A stretch of DNA of 17,197 nt from JAAGZL01 sp050290785 (GTDB lineage Bacteria; Pseudomonadota; Gammaproteobacteria; Chromatiales; Chromatiaceae). Below are positions 1-6,974 of this stretch, one piece after another. How positions within the stretch are numbered: the first letter of the stretch is position 1; every line of letters begins with the position of its first letter. The notes under the pieces are model-generated. The model was not told where the DNA came from. It did no database searches and saw only the letters and a program-made list of their open reading frames with translations. The DNA lies in contig JBNKIR010000028.1 in assembly GCA_050290785.1 (NCBI GenBank), positions 1 through 17,197 of the forward strand, read 5' to 3'. Made by a program: the position numbers and the translations under genes.

Positions 1-388
1 GATGGCCGTGGCCACCCAGGGCGGTGGACTAATCAATCAGCACTTCGGCAAGGCCAAGGAGTTTCTGGTGTATGAGGCCAGCGCCACCGATGTGCGTTTT
101 ATCGGCATCCGTCGTGCGGATAACTACTGCACCGGTCCCAGTGATTGCGGTAGTGGCGAAAGCAGGATGCCGGAGATCATTCGATCTCTGGATGGGTGTG
201 AGGTACTGCTCTGTGCCCAGGTGGGGTATGCCCCCTGGAAAAAACTGGAGGCCGCAGGTATTCAGCCCAATGGCGAACATGCGGACGAACCCATCGAAGA
301 GGCGATAGCCGCGGTCTATCAGGAGATGCGCGCCAACGGGCAGTTGGCGGATAGCCCCGGTAGTTTTCCGGTTCAAAAGAGAGCTTGA
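1..388 (+). CDS. nifB: NifB, C-terminal part (FeMo-cofactor biosynthesis protein), 5' truncated by the window
   Basis: This is the last 128 residues of NifB; the open frame runs off the left edge. NifB is a radical-SAM enzyme that builds NifB-co, the 8Fe-9S-C precursor of FeMo-co, from two [4Fe-4S] clusters. Only the C-terminal NifX/NafY-like domain is visible, the part thought to hold NifB-co; the radical-SAM CxxxCxxC core would lie upstream. Recognisable signatures are GGGLINQHFGKAKEFLVYEA near the visible start, then GYAPWKKLEAAGIQPNGEHA and EPIEEAIAAVYQEM. The ATG at base 2 is internal to the gene, not its start. The stop is 9 nt before the ferredoxin ATG, so the two are probably co-transcribed. 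Identity is firm from the domain and the neighbouring ferredoxin and nifQ. Confidence 0.93.
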   Translation, partial: MAVATQGGGLINQHFGKAKEFLVYEASATDVRFIGIRRADNYCTGPSDCGSGESRMPEIIRSLDGCEVLLCAQVGYAPWKKLEAAGIQPNGEHADEPIEEAIAAVYQEMRANGQLADSPGSFPVQKRA

Positions 389-397
389 GGAGAGAGC

Positions 398-676
398 ATG
401 GCATTCAAGATCATCGAGAGTTGTGTCAACTGCTGGGCCTGCGAGCCGCTCTGTCCCAGTAAGGCCATAGTTGCAGCCGAACCACATTTTTTGATTGAGG
501 CCAAGCGCTGCACCGAGTGCGCCGGAGAGTATGCCGATCCACAGTGCGCCAGCATCTGTCCGGTCGAGGGGGCGATACTGAACAGTCAGGGGCAGCCCCT
601 TAATCCCCCCGGCTCGTTGACCGGTATTCCGCCGTTACAGTTGCAGGCCGCCATGGCTGAGATCCAGGCGCGTTGA
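398..676 (+). CDS. fdxN: 2[4Fe-4S] ferredoxin, nif-associated FdxN type
   Basis: A 92-residue ferredoxin with two cysteine clusters. The first is C9-x2-C12-x2-C15-x3-C19-P; the second is C38-x2-C41-x8-C50-x3-C54-P. The longer x8 loop in the second cluster is typical of the ferredoxins encoded beside nifB (FdxN/FdxB class). These are low-potential electron carriers that supply NifB or, in some organisms, nitrogenase reductase; which partner applies here is inference. A GAGG Shine-Dalgarno at 387-390 overlaps the nifB stop region and supports the ATG at 398. The C-terminal 38 residues lack cysteine and are proline-rich. nifQ follows after 31 nt. Confidence 0.9.
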   Translation: MAFKIIESCVNCWACEPLCPSKAIVAAEPHFLIEAKRCTECAGEYADPQCASICPVEGAILNSQGQPLNPPGSLTGIPPLQLQAAMAEIQAR

Positions 677-707
677 GATAAGGGTTTAATTTATACGAGG
701 TTGGGTA

Positions 708-1298
708 ATGTGTTCAGATAAGACCAGTATGGAGACACGCAAAAATATCTACTTCTGGTTGCTGGATCATAGTCGGATTGATCATAGCTACGGATACGAG
801 AACACTGAACTGCTGGCGCGTATCTATGCCAGTTGGTCGGTGAACGAGAGCGCACTACCGGACTGGCTGGGTCTGGACCCAGAGACCTTCATGAGCATGA
901 TGGCCTACCATTTTCCGGAGTATCATATAGAGACCATCCCCAACCCGGGTCGTAGTCTGGATCTTTCCCGTGCGCCGGAGACGGATGATCTATATCAGCT
1001 ACTGATGCAGGGTCGCACCCAGGGCAATCAATCCGAGATGTGGATGGCGCAGCTGCTGGTGGCCGGATGTATGGGCAATGATCATCTGTGGCAGGATCTG
1101 GGGCTGTGGACGCGCGAGGATCTGTCACGACTGTTTATCCATAACTTTCAATCCCTGGCGGCATCGAACAACAGGGACATGAAGTGGAAGAAGTTCCTCT
1201 ATAAGCAGCTCTGTTCGACTGAGGGCGTCTATGTATGTCGTGCACCGAGCTGCGAGGTATGTAATGACTATCAGGAGTGCTTCGGGCCGGAGGATTGA
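708..1298 (+). CDS. nifQ: NifQ, molybdenum donor for FeMo-cofactor synthesis
   Basis: A 196-residue protein. NifQ carries a [Mo-3Fe-4S] cluster and delivers molybdenum to the NifEN/NifH assembly step in the cytoplasm. The diagnostic C-terminal motif is present: C177-x4-C182-x2-C185-x5-C191, in CRAPSCEVCNDYQECF. The rest matches the family in style: an acidic, tryptophan-rich helical body including MWMAQLLVAGCMGNDHLWQDLGL. GAGG at 697-700 is a good ribosome site for the ATG at 708. The TGA stop shares its last base with the draG ATG (TGATG at 1296-1300), so nifQ and draG are translationally coupled. Overall identity of NifQ is low between species, so the call rests mainly on the cysteine motif and on the nifB-ferredoxin context. 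Confidence 0.9.
   Translation: MCSDKTSMETRKNIYFWLLDHSRIDHSYGYENTELLARIYASWSVNESALPDWLGLDPETFMSMMAYHFPEYHIETIPNPGRSLDLSRAPETDDLYQLLMQGRTQGNQSEMWMAQLLVAGCMGNDHLWQDLGLWTREDLSRLFIHNFQSLAASNNRDMKWKKFLYKQLCSTEGVYVCRAPSCEVCNDYQECFGPED
1289..1293 (+). promoter_or_regulatory. Ribosome binding site that fixes the draG start
   Basis: GGAGG lies 4 nt before the ATG at 1298 and inside the end of nifQ. It favours this ATG over the in-frame GTG at 1277, which would add seven residues and has no comparable site. Confidence 0.7.
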
Positions 1299-2233
1299 TG
1301 CTCTCTTTTAGCAGACGCGCTGAGCTGTATTCGTCAAGCATCACGCAGAAGGATCTACAAAGACGAGCTGTTGGCGCCTATCTTGGCGTTGCGGTGGGTG
1401 ACGCCCTGGGCGCAACTACGGAATTTCTTACGCCCCGCGAAATCAAGCACAAATACGGAGTCCATAACAAGATCATAGGTGGGGGCTGGCTGCACCTGAA
1501 ATCCGGCTGCGTAACAGACGACACCGAGATGAGTCTGGCCCTGGGGCGATCGATCATAGAAAATAGCGGAGTGGTTCCCGATGCGGTGGCCGATGCGTTC
1601 AGCGATTGGATGCGCAGCAAGCCGGTAGATATTGGTCATACGGTGCGGCGCGGAATAGTCCACTACCGTAATAGCAATGAAACCAGCGTCCCGGAAAACG
1701 AATATGATGCGGGTAACGGCGCCTGCATGCGTTCCGTACCGATCGCGCTGGCATATTGGAATGCACCTTTGTCTGAGTTGATCAGGGTGTCCCGTACGCA
1801 GTCCCACATAACCCACAATAACCCGCAGGCGGATGCAGGTACCGAGGCGGTCCTGCGTATGACGGTAGAGGCCATCAAGGGTGCGTCCAAGGCAGATTTG
1901 CATGAGATTGCAGACGCCCTGGTGGCGGAGCACAAACCTTACCGCTATGACCGCAAGACGGCGGAAAATCCCAGTGCCTGGATCGTACACACTCTGAAGG
2001 CGGTGTTTCAGGCCTTTTTTGCCCACGATAGTTTTGAATCGATAATGATCGACGTGGTGAATAGAGGAGGTGATGCGGATACCACCGGCGCAATCGTAGG
2101 TATGTTGGCAGGGGCGTACTATGGGGTGGACGCCATCCCGAAAAAGTGGCTCAAGGCCCTTGATGTCGGTATCAGGGTGGATTGCGAACAACAGGCGTTG
2201 GATCTGTTGGCGTTGGCTGAACAGCGGCCATGA
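1298..2233 (+). CDS. draG: DraG, ADP-ribosyl-[dinitrogen reductase] hydrolase
   Basis: A 311-residue ADP-ribosylglycohydrolase. DraG removes ADP-ribose from the modified arginine of NifH and so reactivates nitrogenase after an ammonium or energy-loss switch-off. Family signatures: GDALGATTEF (residues 34-43), the metal-binding DDTE (74-77), GNGACMRSVPIAL (139-151), SHITHNNPQADAG (169-181) and GGDADTTG (257-264), whose aspartates and threonine complete the dimanganese site. The length fits known DraG (about 290-300 residues). The closely related ARH-fold family has other substrates, but the nif context makes DraG very likely. Its partner draT is not adjacent, as it often is, but about 11 kb away on the other strand. 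The stop overlaps the next gene's start (ATGA at 2230-2233). Confidence 0.93.
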   Translation: MLSFSRRAELYSSSITQKDLQRRAVGAYLGVAVGDALGATTEFLTPREIKHKYGVHNKIIGGGWLHLKSGCVTDDTEMSLALGRSIIENSGVVPDAVADAFSDWMRSKPVDIGHTVRRGIVHYRNSNETSVPENEYDAGNGACMRSVPIALAYWNAPLSELIRVSRTQSHITHNNPQADAGTEAVLRMTVEAIKGASKADLHEIADALVAEHKPYRYDRKTAENPSAWIVHTLKAVFQAFFAHDSFESIMIDVVNRGGDADTTGAIVGMLAGAYYGVDAIPKKWLKALDVGIRVDCEQQALDLLALAEQRP

Positions 2234-2682
2234 ACAGTTCCATCAAGATACGTTCCGCACAATCATCTGACGTAGGCGATATGTCGTGTCTGCTCACTCA
2301 ACTATTCTCCATCGAAGATGATTTTTCGCCCGACGACGAAAAGCAGAGCAGAGGGCTGGAGTTGTTGCTGAAATCATCCAGCGCAAAGGTCCTGGTGGCG
2401 GAGGAGCAGGGCAGGGTCGTAGGGATGGTGACTGTGCAGATACTTATCTCGACGGCCGAGGGCGGTCGTGTGGGTCAGGTTGAGGATGTGGTGGTAGATC
2501 AGGACAAGCGTGGAAGAAGCATAGGTACGGCGTTGCTGAATGCAATGCAGCGATGGGCCAAAGATAATGGACTAAGCAGACTGCAGCTTGCCGCGGATGC
2601 TGGGAATAGCGGTGCGTTGGAGTTTTATGTCACGAATGGCTGGAAGCATACCAGTATGGTGCTGCTAAGGTTTGGCTGTTGA
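2230..2682 (+). CDS. GNAT-family N-acetyltransferase
   Basis: A 150-residue protein with a complete GNAT fold pattern: the beta-4 strand VEDVVVD (84-90), then the acetyl-CoA pyrophosphate-binding loop KRGRSIGTALL (93-103, the Q/R-x-x-G-x-G/A motif A), and a C-terminal GALEFYVTNGWKHTSMVL typical of motif B. It should transfer an acetyl group from acetyl-CoA to an amine; the substrate cannot be read from the sequence. The ATGA overlap with draG predicts translational coupling, so a link to nitrogen fixation or its regulation is possible but unproven. It is the last gene of the rightward set: 153 nt without genes follow. Confidence 0.85.
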   Translation: MNSSIKIRSAQSSDVGDMSCLLTQLFSIEDDFSPDDEKQSRGLELLLKSSSAKVLVAEEQGRVVGMVTVQILISTAEGGRVGQVEDVVVDQDKRGRSIGTALLNAMQRWAKDNGLSRLQLAADAGNSGALEFYVTNGWKHTSMVLLRFGC

Positions 2683-2835
2683 ATACCGTATATATTTTAT
2701 GGATAATCCAAGTCAGGGAAGAGAAATTTTAATAGCTGGGAATATATAAGAGGATGACGCCTGGAGCGTCAAATCCCTAGAATCGCAATTATCGATATCG
2801 ATTAGGTCGCGTAATTAATATCGGGGGAAAAAATA
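2683..2835. other. Intergenic region, short inverted repeats only
   Basis: This 153-nt A+T-rich gap separates the nif/dra operon from the first PEP-CTERM gene. It holds a 5-bp stem GACGC/GCGTC (2756-2770) and a perfect 12-bp palindrome ATCGATATCGAT (2791-2802). The palindrome lies 34 bp before the PEP-CTERM start and could be an operator. No convincing -24/-12 promoter and no U-tailed terminator were found. Confidence 0.4.
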
Positions 2836-3564
2836 ATGAGAACGAGACTACTATCTGTCCTTCTGTCGGGGTTGCTGTTTCTTCTTGCCGGGTTGGTCCA
2901 GGCGGCTACAGTTTCCATCTATGTCGATTCAGCACCGAACGTCTACGGATCACCTGACTATGCAGGTTGGGAAGCAAATGCTTATGCCGGGGTTGCTGCT
3001 GGATCCTTTGTGAACATGAGCAATGGTATCAATCCTCTCAATGTAGGAAGCACTGATTTTGAGATCCAGGATGAGGTGGTATACAGCTTCGGGGACCTGG
3101 GGAAGAGGCTTCACTGGATCTACTACATTGAGGGGGAGACCGTTGCTGCCCTTGAAGGGACCGGTCGCTTTCAAATGAGTCTGACCAACATATGGGATGG
3201 AGCTGCCTGGGATTTTTATAACGACTATTACGGAATCACCTGGATAGAGCCGACGAAATGGATTGATTATGACGCCGATGGCGATGATGTGATCGATGGA
3301 GTGATCGGTTCCGCCGGAATGGCTTGGTGGGGTGCCAACGGAGTTAATACACAGGAAGCCCTAGATGCAGATATGGCATCCTGGTCGCTTGCCGAGGAGT
3401 CTTGGATCTTTACGGTGAGGTTGGATGGAGACGAAACATCACTTACCTCTCACCGAGATGCTTCACCCGTACCTGTGCCGGGGGCTATGATCCTGTTTGC
3501 GGCTGGTCTGGCCGGGTTGTCTGGAATCAGGGCCAGATGCAGGGTTGTTAATAGAAAGTCGTAA
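2836..3564 (+). CDS. PEP-CTERM sorting domain protein (first of three)
   Basis: A 242-residue exported protein of unknown function. The N-terminus is a clear signal peptide (MRTRLLSVLLSGLLFLLAGL, cleavage probably near VQA at 21-23). The C-terminus is a PEP-CTERM tail from residue 212: VPVPGA, then a hydrophobic stretch with G-L-A-G-L-S-G, then a basic end. Such tails are cut by an exosortase (EpsH/XrtA family) and are linked to exopolysaccharide and biofilm in Gram-negative bacteria; no exosortase is in the window. The mature part is rich in aromatic and acidic residues, includes an Asp-rich DYDADGDDVIDG stretch that could bind calcium, and has no domain I recognise. The ATG at 2836 has only a weak GGGGGA upstream. 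Confidence 0.83.
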   Translation: MRTRLLSVLLSGLLFLLAGLVQAATVSIYVDSAPNVYGSPDYAGWEANAYAGVAAGSFVNMSNGINPLNVGSTDFEIQDEVVYSFGDLGKRLHWIYYIEGETVAALEGTGRFQMSLTNIWDGAAWDFYNDYYGITWIEPTKWIDYDADGDDVIDGVIGSAGMAWWGANGVNTQEALDADMASWSLAEESWIFTVRLDGDETSLTSHRDASPVPVPGAMILFAAGLAGLSGIRARCRVVNRKS

Positions 3565-3959
3565 TAATTACAGCTGCGCTCTATTATCTTTTGCTTGTTT
3601 GTTTATAAGTGCCCATGAGTTATTTTCTTGTCATCCCGGCGTAAGCCGGGATCAAGAAGATCCAGCGTATAGATTTCGTCCTTAGACCTGTAACAGAGCG
3701 TCTGACCTACGGTGACTGCCTGGATTGATTATGCAGAGTGGCGTTGTTACTGATATTTTCTGAAATTGTATCTATCCGCCAGATCCGACTTTTCTCCAGC
3801 AGGAAGCGAGACAAAATACCTTTTCCAGCCGGGACAGAAGTTGATATGCCAACGCCACAATCTGCCGGCAAATGAATCTGGTCTGTTGTCATATTTTTTT
3901 CGAAGCTGGCAACTGGCGCAATTATGCCTTGTCATAAGCTGGTTCCATTTATTGATTGG
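3565..3959. other. 395-nt region without a gene
   Basis: Between the PEP-CTERM gene (+) and the 3' end of the endonuclease gene (-). Apart from the REP-like hairpin at 3633-3652 I see no gene, RNA or promoter. The short open frames here have no family features and no ribosome sites. Confidence 0.5.
3633..3652. repeat. REP-like inverted repeat (ATCCCGGC-GTAA-GCCGGGAT)
   Basis: A perfect 8-bp stem with a 4-nt loop, preceded by TTGTC and followed by CAAG. It belongs to the GTCATCCCGSC type of short palindromic repeat common in proteobacterial intergenic DNA, and resembles the copies at 11143, 13105, 13150 and 15248. It may also act as a transcript end for the PEP-CTERM gene, though no T-tract follows. 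Confidence 0.65.
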
Positions 3960-4688
3960 TTAGTCCCAAAAGCTACGTACTTTATTCTTCTCTTCGTCAA
4001 TCTCCGGTCCGGTTAGATTGCTCCAAAGAAGCATGCCCGTCATCCGTTCAATGTATGTGGTTGTCACTTGGTACTCTGACAATTCATCATCGAGAGATGC
4101 GTTCTTCATCTTAAACGCCCACATATTCAAATTGCCGTTTTTCTCTTCTGTTAATATGCACTTGAAAAAGTGACTGGGAACCGGGATGGATATTCCGTTT
4201 CCATCGTTTTCGCCAATCATGGTGACTGGCTCCATAAAATCAAAGATCGGTCCGGTTATTACGTAGGTCTCCAGGACCGATGGCTTATGGTTCAATTCCC
4301 TTACCGCCTCCTCCAGTTCACGCCATTTTTGCCGATTGAACTGCGGGGTCTGTGGAGACATGTTGGATAGTAGAAATGTCTCGCTGTTTTGGATGTCCTC
4401 ATCAATCTGGTTGGCGCTGGCAACAAGATGTCCCCGGTCATAGCCGCTGCCTGAATAATCACTGAGATCTGCCCGGAAACTCTTTGGGATCCTGAAGTCA
4501 GAACGGAAGTTGTTCAGGCGCTGGACCTCATCCATGTCTTTCCTGTCCGGGTCAACTATCTCCAACGCCCATTTGGCCTGGCGGAAGTAGTATGAATATC
4601 CTACGGAGAAAAATCGATTCAGCAGCAGTTGGTCGGCTGCCGGACATCCATAACGCAATTCAGGCTTAAGCAGGATCTCTTCCCTCAT
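3960..4688 (-). CDS. DNA/RNA non-specific endonuclease (NUC1 / beta-beta-alpha-Me family), no signal peptide
   Basis: A 242-residue nuclease of the Serratia nuclease/NUC1 family. It has the DRGH motif at 84-87 (His87 the expected general base) and the FLLSNMSPQTPQFNRQKWRELE block, in which Asn118 is the expected Mg2+ ligand. These enzymes cut DNA and RNA without sequence preference and are usually secreted. Here the N-terminus (MREEILLKPELRYGCP) has no signal peptide, and GGAG at 4696-4699, 7 nt before the ATG, supports this start. The protein therefore seems to stay in the cytoplasm, to use another export route, or to be held by an inhibitor. No obvious immunity gene adjoins it. It is divergent from the NADAR gene, with 160 nt between the chosen starts. 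Confidence 0.87.
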   Translation of the reverse strand: MREEILLKPELRYGCPAADQLLLNRFFSVGYSYYFRQAKWALEIVDPDRKDMDEVQRLNNFRSDFRIPKSFRADLSDYSGSGYDRGHLVASANQIDEDIQNSETFLLSNMSPQTPQFNRQKWRELEEAVRELNHKPSVLETYVITGPIFDFMEPVTMIGENDGNGISIPVPSHFFKCILTEEKNGNLNMWAFKMKNASLDDELSEYQVTTTYIERMTGMLLWSNLTGPEIDEEKNKVRSFWD

Positions 4689-4848
4689 TTTTCATCTCCA
4701 ATATACAGATAGCTGTTAATCGCTGCGGATATGCTGTGCTGAAAAAATGAGAGAGGTGTGAATAATCCCATCAGCATGTAATACTGCAGCTGTATCTTAT
4801 TTGATTAGATAAATCACCATGATTTGCCTGGATATTAGCACAGGAGCA

Positions 4849-5334
4849 ATGGGACAAGTTATGATTTTTTCCAGATCCGAACCAACGCCTGTATATGTGT
4901 CACGTAGCGATCCATTGAACCCGCTTTCCAGCTACTCCAAACATGGATTTGAACTGGATGGAGAGGCGTGGCCTTCGGCAGAGCACTATTATCAGGCAAT
5001 GAAATTCGAGTCTGAAGAACAACGCAAAGCTATTTTGCATGCAGATCATCCTGCCAAGGCGGCCAAGCTTGCGGATAAAAACAAGAAGTCCATGCGCAAG
5101 GATTGGGCCAAGGTAAAGGAGACCTATATGACGCGCGGCATCTATATCAAGTGTCGAACCCATGTGGATGTGGCCGATGCGTTGCTGGCAACTGGGGATC
5201 AGAAGATCGTCGAGACCAGTCAATATGACTACTACTGGGGGTGCGGCAGAGATGGGAGAGGGCACAACACCTTTGGTAAGGTGCTGATGGCGGTACGGGA
5301 TAAGCTGCAGCAGGAGAGGTTGGGTCTGGCCTGA
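4849..5334 (+). CDS. NADAR family protein (YbiA-like)
   Basis: About 161 residues, matching E. coli YbiA in length and pattern. Signatures are the PLSSYSKHGFELDGEAWPSAEHYYQAMKF block with the conserved Glu of AEHYYQ, KSMRKDWAKVKETYM, and the C-terminal YYWGCGRDGRGHNTFGKVLM. NADAR proteins are N-glycosidases. YbiA-type enzymes act on riboflavin-pathway intermediates, and other members remove ADP-ribose from modified guanine. The sequence does not show which applies. The start is uncertain: ATGs at 4819, 4849 and 4861 are in frame. AGGAG at 4842-4846 is very close to 4849, and the residues before 4861 look non-conserved. It converges on the next gene with a 9-nt gap. Confidence 0.85.
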   Translation: MGQVMIFSRSEPTPVYVSRSDPLNPLSSYSKHGFELDGEAWPSAEHYYQAMKFESEEQRKAILHADHPAKAAKLADKNKKSMRKDWAKVKETYMTRGIYIKCRTHVDVADALLATGDQKIVETSQYDYYWGCGRDGRGHNTFGKVLMAVRDKLQQERLGLA

Positions 5335-5343
5335 TCCTGCTGT

Positions 5344-5631
5344 TCAGCTCGGCCACATGGATATACCGGTCCATGCAAAGAACAGGGCCAATAAAATACA
5401 GACCAGGGTAACAATCCCATAGAGCGGCCTAAGGCCGTTTGCCAGAGTATGTTTAATACCTATATATGCGCCGATGGCATTTACAAAGAAGGCAAACTCA
5501 CTGACCACTAAAAGAGTCAGCAGTGGAACGAGTGTGCTGCCATCATCGCGCACCGCACTGCCTTGCAGCACAACCAATATGAGCAACAGACCCATGCCCA
5601 GGGCGATGAAGGGAAAGTTCTCTTTCTTCAT
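5344..5631 (-). CDS. Small membrane protein, three predicted helices
   Basis: A 95-residue hydrophobic protein. Three transmembrane segments can be seen: FIALGMGLLLILVVLQGSA (about 8-26), LVPLLTLLVVSEFAFFVNAIGAYIG (about 34-58) and LYGIVTLVCILLALFFAWTGI (about 70-90), joined by short loops. I do not recognise the family. It has a clean ATG, but the nearest Shine-Dalgarno-like GAGG is rather distant. It runs the same way as the second PEP-CTERM gene upstream of it (69-nt gap) and converges on the NADAR gene. Confidence 0.65.
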   Translation of the reverse strand: MKKENFPFIALGMGLLLILVVLQGSAVRDDGSTLVPLLTLLVVSEFAFFVNAIGAYIGIKHTLANGLRPLYGIVTLVCILLALFFAWTGISMWPS

Positions 5632-5700
5632 TTTGCTATGCTGACCTCAATACTATGTGTCTTACTGTATTGTTGGTTAAGTATGGCAAGAAAACAATGC

Positions 5701-6309
5701 TTATATATCTGATTTCCTGCGTCTGGCGCTAAGTCCCAATAATCCCAATAGAGATGGCGCAAAGAGAAAGAGTGATGCCGGAATAGGTACGGCGTTTACA
5801 GTTACACTATTAAACTCATGGCCTCCGGCAAGCACCCAATCCAAAACCCCACCAAAGTCAAAATTCGCTGTTATGTAGGTAAAGTCGGAAGTTGTTAGAT
5901 TTGTGGACAGCATTTGACTGACATCGGAAAGCAGGTCTGGCCCTCTTAATTCAAAACTCATACGTTCGAAGTCGTATCCATTATAGCTTCCAGAGGTTGT
6001 ACCTACAGGGAATGAGAACATCAATGCCCGGCCTACAATTAGGTCAACCTGCTGAAGATCACCGTTATTCGCAGAGAACAAATTCCCACCAATATTCAGT
6101 TGCAGATTGTCAACTGCACCCGGAAAGCGGTTTACCGGCGAGACGGCAACCGATGAATCCAGTTCAAAGGTGCCGGAGAAGGTGGTGCCGGCGGCAAAAG
6201 GTCCGGTGTTGAACATGTCAAGAGTGCCACTAAAGCTTACTGTGACCGGTGCGGCCTGTGCGACTGCACTAAACAGGATTAAGGCTGCAATGCTTATATA
6301 TCGAAACAC
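5701..6309 (-). CDS. PEP-CTERM sorting domain protein (second of three)
   Basis: A 202-residue exported protein. It starts with a signal peptide (MFRYISIAALILFSAVAQAA, cleavage expected after AQA) and ends with a PEP-CTERM tail from residue 174: VPIPAS, a leucine-rich hydrophobic segment, and the basic end ARRRKSDI. The mature part begins VTVSFSGTLDMFNTGPFAAG, with a TFSGTFELD strand, a beta-rich pattern common in PEP-CTERM proteins of unknown role. The start codon is GTG; AGGGGA lies about 7 nt upstream on the coding strand and supports it. The trmO-like gene lies 87 nt upstream on the same strand. Confidence 0.85.
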   Translation of the reverse strand: MFRYISIAALILFSAVAQAAPVTVSFSGTLDMFNTGPFAAGTTFSGTFELDSSVAVSPVNRFPGAVDNLQLNIGGNLFSANNGDLQQVDLIVGRALMFSFPVGTTSGSYNGYDFERMSFELRGPDLLSDVSQMLSTNLTTSDFTYITANFDFGGVLDWVLAGGHEFNSVTVNAVPIPASLFLFAPSLLGLLGLSARRRKSDI

Positions 6310-6396
6310 TTGTTTATCCCCTGGTTATATTTTTTGTTGCTTTAATTTTATCCAACCGGATGAATTGCTTCTACCATGCTTTGTTAAAGGTAGTGC

Positions 6397-6876
6397 CTAT
6401 TTGAAGCGTTCGTCCGATCTGTATTCAGAGACGGTCTCTCTTGACTGTTTGAACCAGCCCGTGCGTACGTCGCTTTGGGCGTCGAACTCCGGGATGTAGG
6501 GTTTTATGTCTAACAGAGGGGTGCCGTCCAGTACATCTATATTGCGAATATGCAGTATGTTGTCTTTCACCAGATCCAGTTGGACTATGGATAGGCCGAT
6601 GGGATTGGGTCGTTTGGGTGCGCGGGTGGAGAACAGGCCCCTTGGTTCTGTATCCATAAATGGAACCACCTTTAGGTTGAAGTCTTCGCTGCGGTGGAAA
6701 TGGTAGAGCAGGATGATGTGGGAGAATCCGTCCAGATCCGCCAGCCCGTCCAGGAACTCCTCGAACACTTCAATAGTGCCTTTGACGCCAGCGGCTCCCG
6801 TTGGTTGAATCGGCATGTCTGCAAGTTCTTGAAACGGGCTGTGGATGGTGCCGATGGGTGTGTATGCTATCTTCAT
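6397..6876 (-). CDS. trmO: TrmO/TsaA family tRNA (t6A37 N6) methyltransferase, single-domain form
   Basis: A 159-residue TsaA-fold protein. In E. coli TrmO, this SAM-dependent beta-barrel domain methylates N6 of t6A37 in threonine tRNA. Signatures are the N-terminal IGTIHSPF (8-15), FSHIILLYHFHRS (51-63) and the SAM-binding RAPKRPNPIGLS (85-96), followed by DVLDGTPLLDIKPYIPEFD. E. coli TrmO has about 235 residues with an added C-terminal domain; this short form lacks it and may have another substrate. It is divergent from the FIST-GGDEF gene with 98 nt between the starts. Confidence 0.82.
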   Translation of the reverse strand: MKIAYTPIGTIHSPFQELADMPIQPTGAAGVKGTIEVFEEFLDGLADLDGFSHIILLYHFHRSEDFNLKVVPFMDTEPRGLFSTRAPKRPNPIGLSIVQLDLVKDNILHIRNIDVLDGTPLLDIKPYIPEFDAQSDVRTGWFKQSRETVSEYRSDERFK

Positions 6877-6974
6877 TATTTGTGTGTCCGGTAGAAACTT
6901 TTTGATTCTATGGACTAGGATTATAGTAGGACTAGACTGGTTATTAATATAAGTAAATAAGCATCTATTCGGTA

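Noticed and set aside
1277..1297. GTG at 1277 as the draG start
   Set aside because: It would overlap nifQ by 22 nt without its own ribosome site; GGAGG before the ATG at 1298 fits better.
1355..2191. 278-codon minus-strand frame opposite draG
   Set aside because: draG motifs are complete on the plus strand; this frame shows no family features.
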